Below, one piece after another: positions 62,455 to 64,000 of a stretch of 64,000 nucleotides of DNA; position 1 is the stretch's first letter; each line of letters opens with the position of its first letter. The position numbers and the translations under genes were made by a program. Origin of the DNA: Trichuris trichiura (Eukaryota; Nematoda; Enoplea; Trichinellida; Trichuridae); NCBI GenBank assembly GCA_037903355.1, contig JBAJFE010000045.1:730683-794682 (forward strand). Direction: 5' to 3'. The notes below the pieces were generated by a model, which worked only from the letters and a program-made list of their open reading frames with translations, did not search any database and was not told the origin of the DNA.

Positions 62455-62541
62455 TCAGTACTTCGACTTTTTGCGAGGCGCCAAACGACTGCACTGAGGA
62501 GTGACAGAAACTGAAACGTTGGCATCGTCCAAGATGGCATC
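62455..62541 (-). CDS. Possible terminal exon of an unrecognised gene
   Basis: Follows a TTTTTAG acceptor. 28 codons read DAILDDANVSVSVTPQCSRL and APRKKSKY before TGA. Composition is coding-like and the basic end resembles a nuclear localisation signal, but it is short and no upstream exon was identified. Confidence 0.3.
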   Translation of the reverse strand, partial: DAILDDANVSVSVTPQCSRLAPRKKSKY

Positions 62542-62849
62542 CTAAAAAGTTAGTTCGCGTGAAAGTTCTCCACAAAGCAGATGAACAAAGCGGGCTCGAA
62601 AAGGCGGGATCACTGCTGGAAGAGCAAACAGCAGAAAAAATGATTAAAACTTTAACGCTTACGAAAACTAAAAATATTATAGGAGATTGTAAATTTTAAG
62701 AAAACATGCTTAAAATCAACATTTGTAATGTTCCCCCGGAAATGCAGGCAGCAATATCAAGGGGTTATGCGCGACGATACTGCGTAATGAAGTGCGATTA
62801 GCGGAACAACTGCAGGGACGTCTTACTGCGGGTAACTGAACCCATGCCT

Positions 62850-63290
62850 AGTGTTTGGCACCGGGAGCACAATGGAGCATAAGTGGCACATGCAGAAGCT
62901 GCGGTTATTGACCTAACGGGTTACTTGCCGAGGAATTCCGTTACTGACCCCTGTAAAAGAGTGCAGGTGAGGGAATGAAACAACTGCGCATAGATTGCTG
63001 GCACGGGGAGCACAAAGGACCAACAGTGGTGCATGCTTGGCTTCGGTTCGTGACTCGTAGAAAACATCGAAGGCAAACGGACCGATATGCGTCGCATCTT
63101 GGTAAATGGCGTAAAGCTCATTCTGCGTTATGTCTACGCGAAAGATACCGCGGATGCACCGCCTGCGCCAGTCTCCCTGATCCGGTGAAAGGTATGCAGT
63201 TTTCTTACGGTTTTTTGTCTATGCGCGTTACTATCATCAGATTGAACCCGCCCCAAGTGACCCCACGGCCTGCGACAGTCTTCGTGCCCT
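62850..63290 (+). other. GC-rich segment with imperfect repeats and a possible exon
   Basis: Two related blocks of about 50 bases (about 62855-62910 and 62998-63052) share GGCAC-GGGAGCACAA-GGA and end in similar GCTTCGG/GCTGCGG. Between an AG at about 63060 and a GTGAAAGG at about 63183 a plus-strand frame reads GKRTDMRRILVNGVKLILRY and VYAKDTADAPPAPVSLIR, which looks coding, but I know no matching protein. Confidence 0.3.
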
Positions 63291-63479
63291 AGTGAATGGT
63301 ATGTATACATGTTTTACGTTTACTTTCACTGTGCGCTTTACTCAGATTTTGTCTCTCAGCCATCCCAGCGACGGCTAAATGCAGGCTACTTTCTGGCAAG
63401 TTTGCCCTTAATTTGTTGTATCTTCATTCGAAAGCATCCCAATCAGCCCTTTTTTGCTCTCGTGAAAACCTAAGCTAAG

Positions 63480-63540
63480 ACATACACCTTATGCTTAGGC
63501 TGGACAGGATGGCCGGCAAACCTACAGTACGACGCGAGGG
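63480..63540. repeat. TTAGGC-type dispersed repeat
   Basis: TATGCTTAGGCTGGACAGG, then GGCCGGCAAACCTACAGTAC. Related copies lie at about 7735-7795 and 28050-28130, with partial ones at 4799, 59850 and 60025. Confidence 0.6.
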
Positions 63541-63654
63541 GAACGGTGAAAGACCCCGTCACCATCGGCATGCATTCCATTGTTCCCTTAATAAGCATTA
63601 CTCTGCTTTGAAGTTACCGCCAGAAATTCCGCAGCGCTAATCTGATTGAGTTTC

Positions 63655-63745
63655 TTTTACGGAAATTTTGTCCCGTTGATAATATTTTTATTATTCCGTA
63701 GCTTTCGGGTCAAACGAGAGCCGTCTTCAGCGGTGTTAATATAAA
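63655..63745 (-). repeat. PLE terminal-repeat fragment
   Basis: On the minus strand: CGCTGAAGACGG, a hairpin, CCCGAAAGCTACGG, then CAACGGGACAAAATTTCCG, the same order of blocks as in the other PLE repeats. It is opposite in orientation to the PLE coding fragment 150 bases to its right. Confidence 0.75.
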
Positions 63746-63892
63746 GCAATGACGCAACGAAAATTTACGGTATTAAAATGATGTAACAGGTGTTGCGAGG
63801 GGATGTTTTAACTGTTTAAAGTCAAATGTTTTAAAGTAGATTTCATTGTGTCCTCATCTTCTGTCTGTCAGCTAGCCGTTTTAGCTAGCTAC

Positions 63893-63970
63893 AATAGAGA
63901 CCAAGGAGCAGAAATGAACGAACTATGGGCAAACATTGTCACCCGCTTTAAATGCTGCTCACTTGACTAA
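63893..63970 (+). pseudogene. PLE endonuclease C-terminal fragment
   Basis: 26 codons including the stop. NRDQGAEMNELWANIVTRFK and CCSLD align with the extreme C terminus of the 5.9-kb PLE (NRDQGVDISGIWTNIVTRYN, CCSLTR). Only this tail is visible; the upstream sequence is not RT. It comes from a second, distinct PLE copy on the plus strand, reaching the window edge. Confidence 0.85.
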
Positions 63971-64000
63971 ACACAAGAAAGAAAACAAAGAACTACGGAT

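Noticed and set aside
1..64000. Bacterial defence island, CRISPR array or phage
   Set aside because: Genes are spliced and metazoan; no direct-repeat arrays, operons or phage genes were found.
1..64000. tRNA, rRNA or snRNA genes
   Set aside because: No convincing A/B box, conserved rRNA or snRNA sequence was seen by eye; a covariance-model scan would be needed to exclude them.

Overview
This is a stretch of animal nuclear genome. All confident genes are split by GT-AG introns, most only 40-110 bp long and a few of 0.7-3.5 kb. Coding exons are GC-richer than the AT-rich intergenic DNA. The product set is metazoan: cereblon, a Rabin8-type Rab GEF, mitochondrial complex I subunit NDUFB5, a PH-TBC RabGAP of TBC1D2 type, augmin subunit HAUS3, a PSKH1-type kinase and a divergent GSK-3-like kinase. 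Very short introns, a divergent GSK-3-like kinase and TTAGGC-containing dispersed repeats suggest a nematode. A retained augmin gene points away from the Caenorhabditis lineage, so a clade I worm (Trichuris/Trichinella group) is my best guess. The taxon is inference.

Layout. 1-2.35 kb: decayed Tigger/pogo transposon. 2.43-3.94 kb (+): cereblon, lacking its N-terminal exon. 4.8-7.74 kb: foldback repeat and a broken Penelope-like element (PLE) with RT and GIY-YIG domains. 11.4-13.2 kb (+): Rabin8/Sec2-like GEF with an apparent frame break near its end. 14.2-14.5 kb: inverted pair of PLE terminal repeats. 15.9-17.2 kb: complete-length but dead mariner. 18.98-19.6 kb (-): four-pass membrane protein. 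20.2-20.5 kb (-): small unrecognised gene. 24.9-25.66 kb (-): NDUFB5, whose 3' end lies in a palindrome. 25.96-34.4 kb (+): TBC1D2-like RabGAP, divergent from NDUFB5 across about 300 bp. 34.4-35.2 kb (-): unrecognised basic protein. 37.6-41.6 kb (+): HAUS3. 45.2-45.6 kb (-): unrecognised coding-like stretch. 46.1-51.0 kb (+): PSKH1-like kinase with a myristoylation signal. 51.4-53.6 kb (-): unrecognised single-pass membrane protein. 54.7-57.5 kb (-): GSK-3-like kinase. 57.6-64 kb: mostly repeats, a few orphan exons, and PLE debris at the edge.

The genes do not form a pathway. Two concern Rab control (GEF and GAP) and two are protein kinases, but nothing in their placement implies co-regulation beyond the NDUFB5/TBC1D2 head-to-head pair. 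I found no bacterial-type operon, CRISPR array, defence island or clear tRNA/rRNA gene. I did not find a convincing undescribed multi-gene system. The most unusual signals are repeat-derived: hammerhead-like motifs in PLE repeats, palindromic inverted copies, and the NDUFB5 3'-end inverted duplication. There are also two unrecognised genes with clean exon structure. Exon joins given here keep the reading frame arithmetically, but none is confirmed by transcripts.
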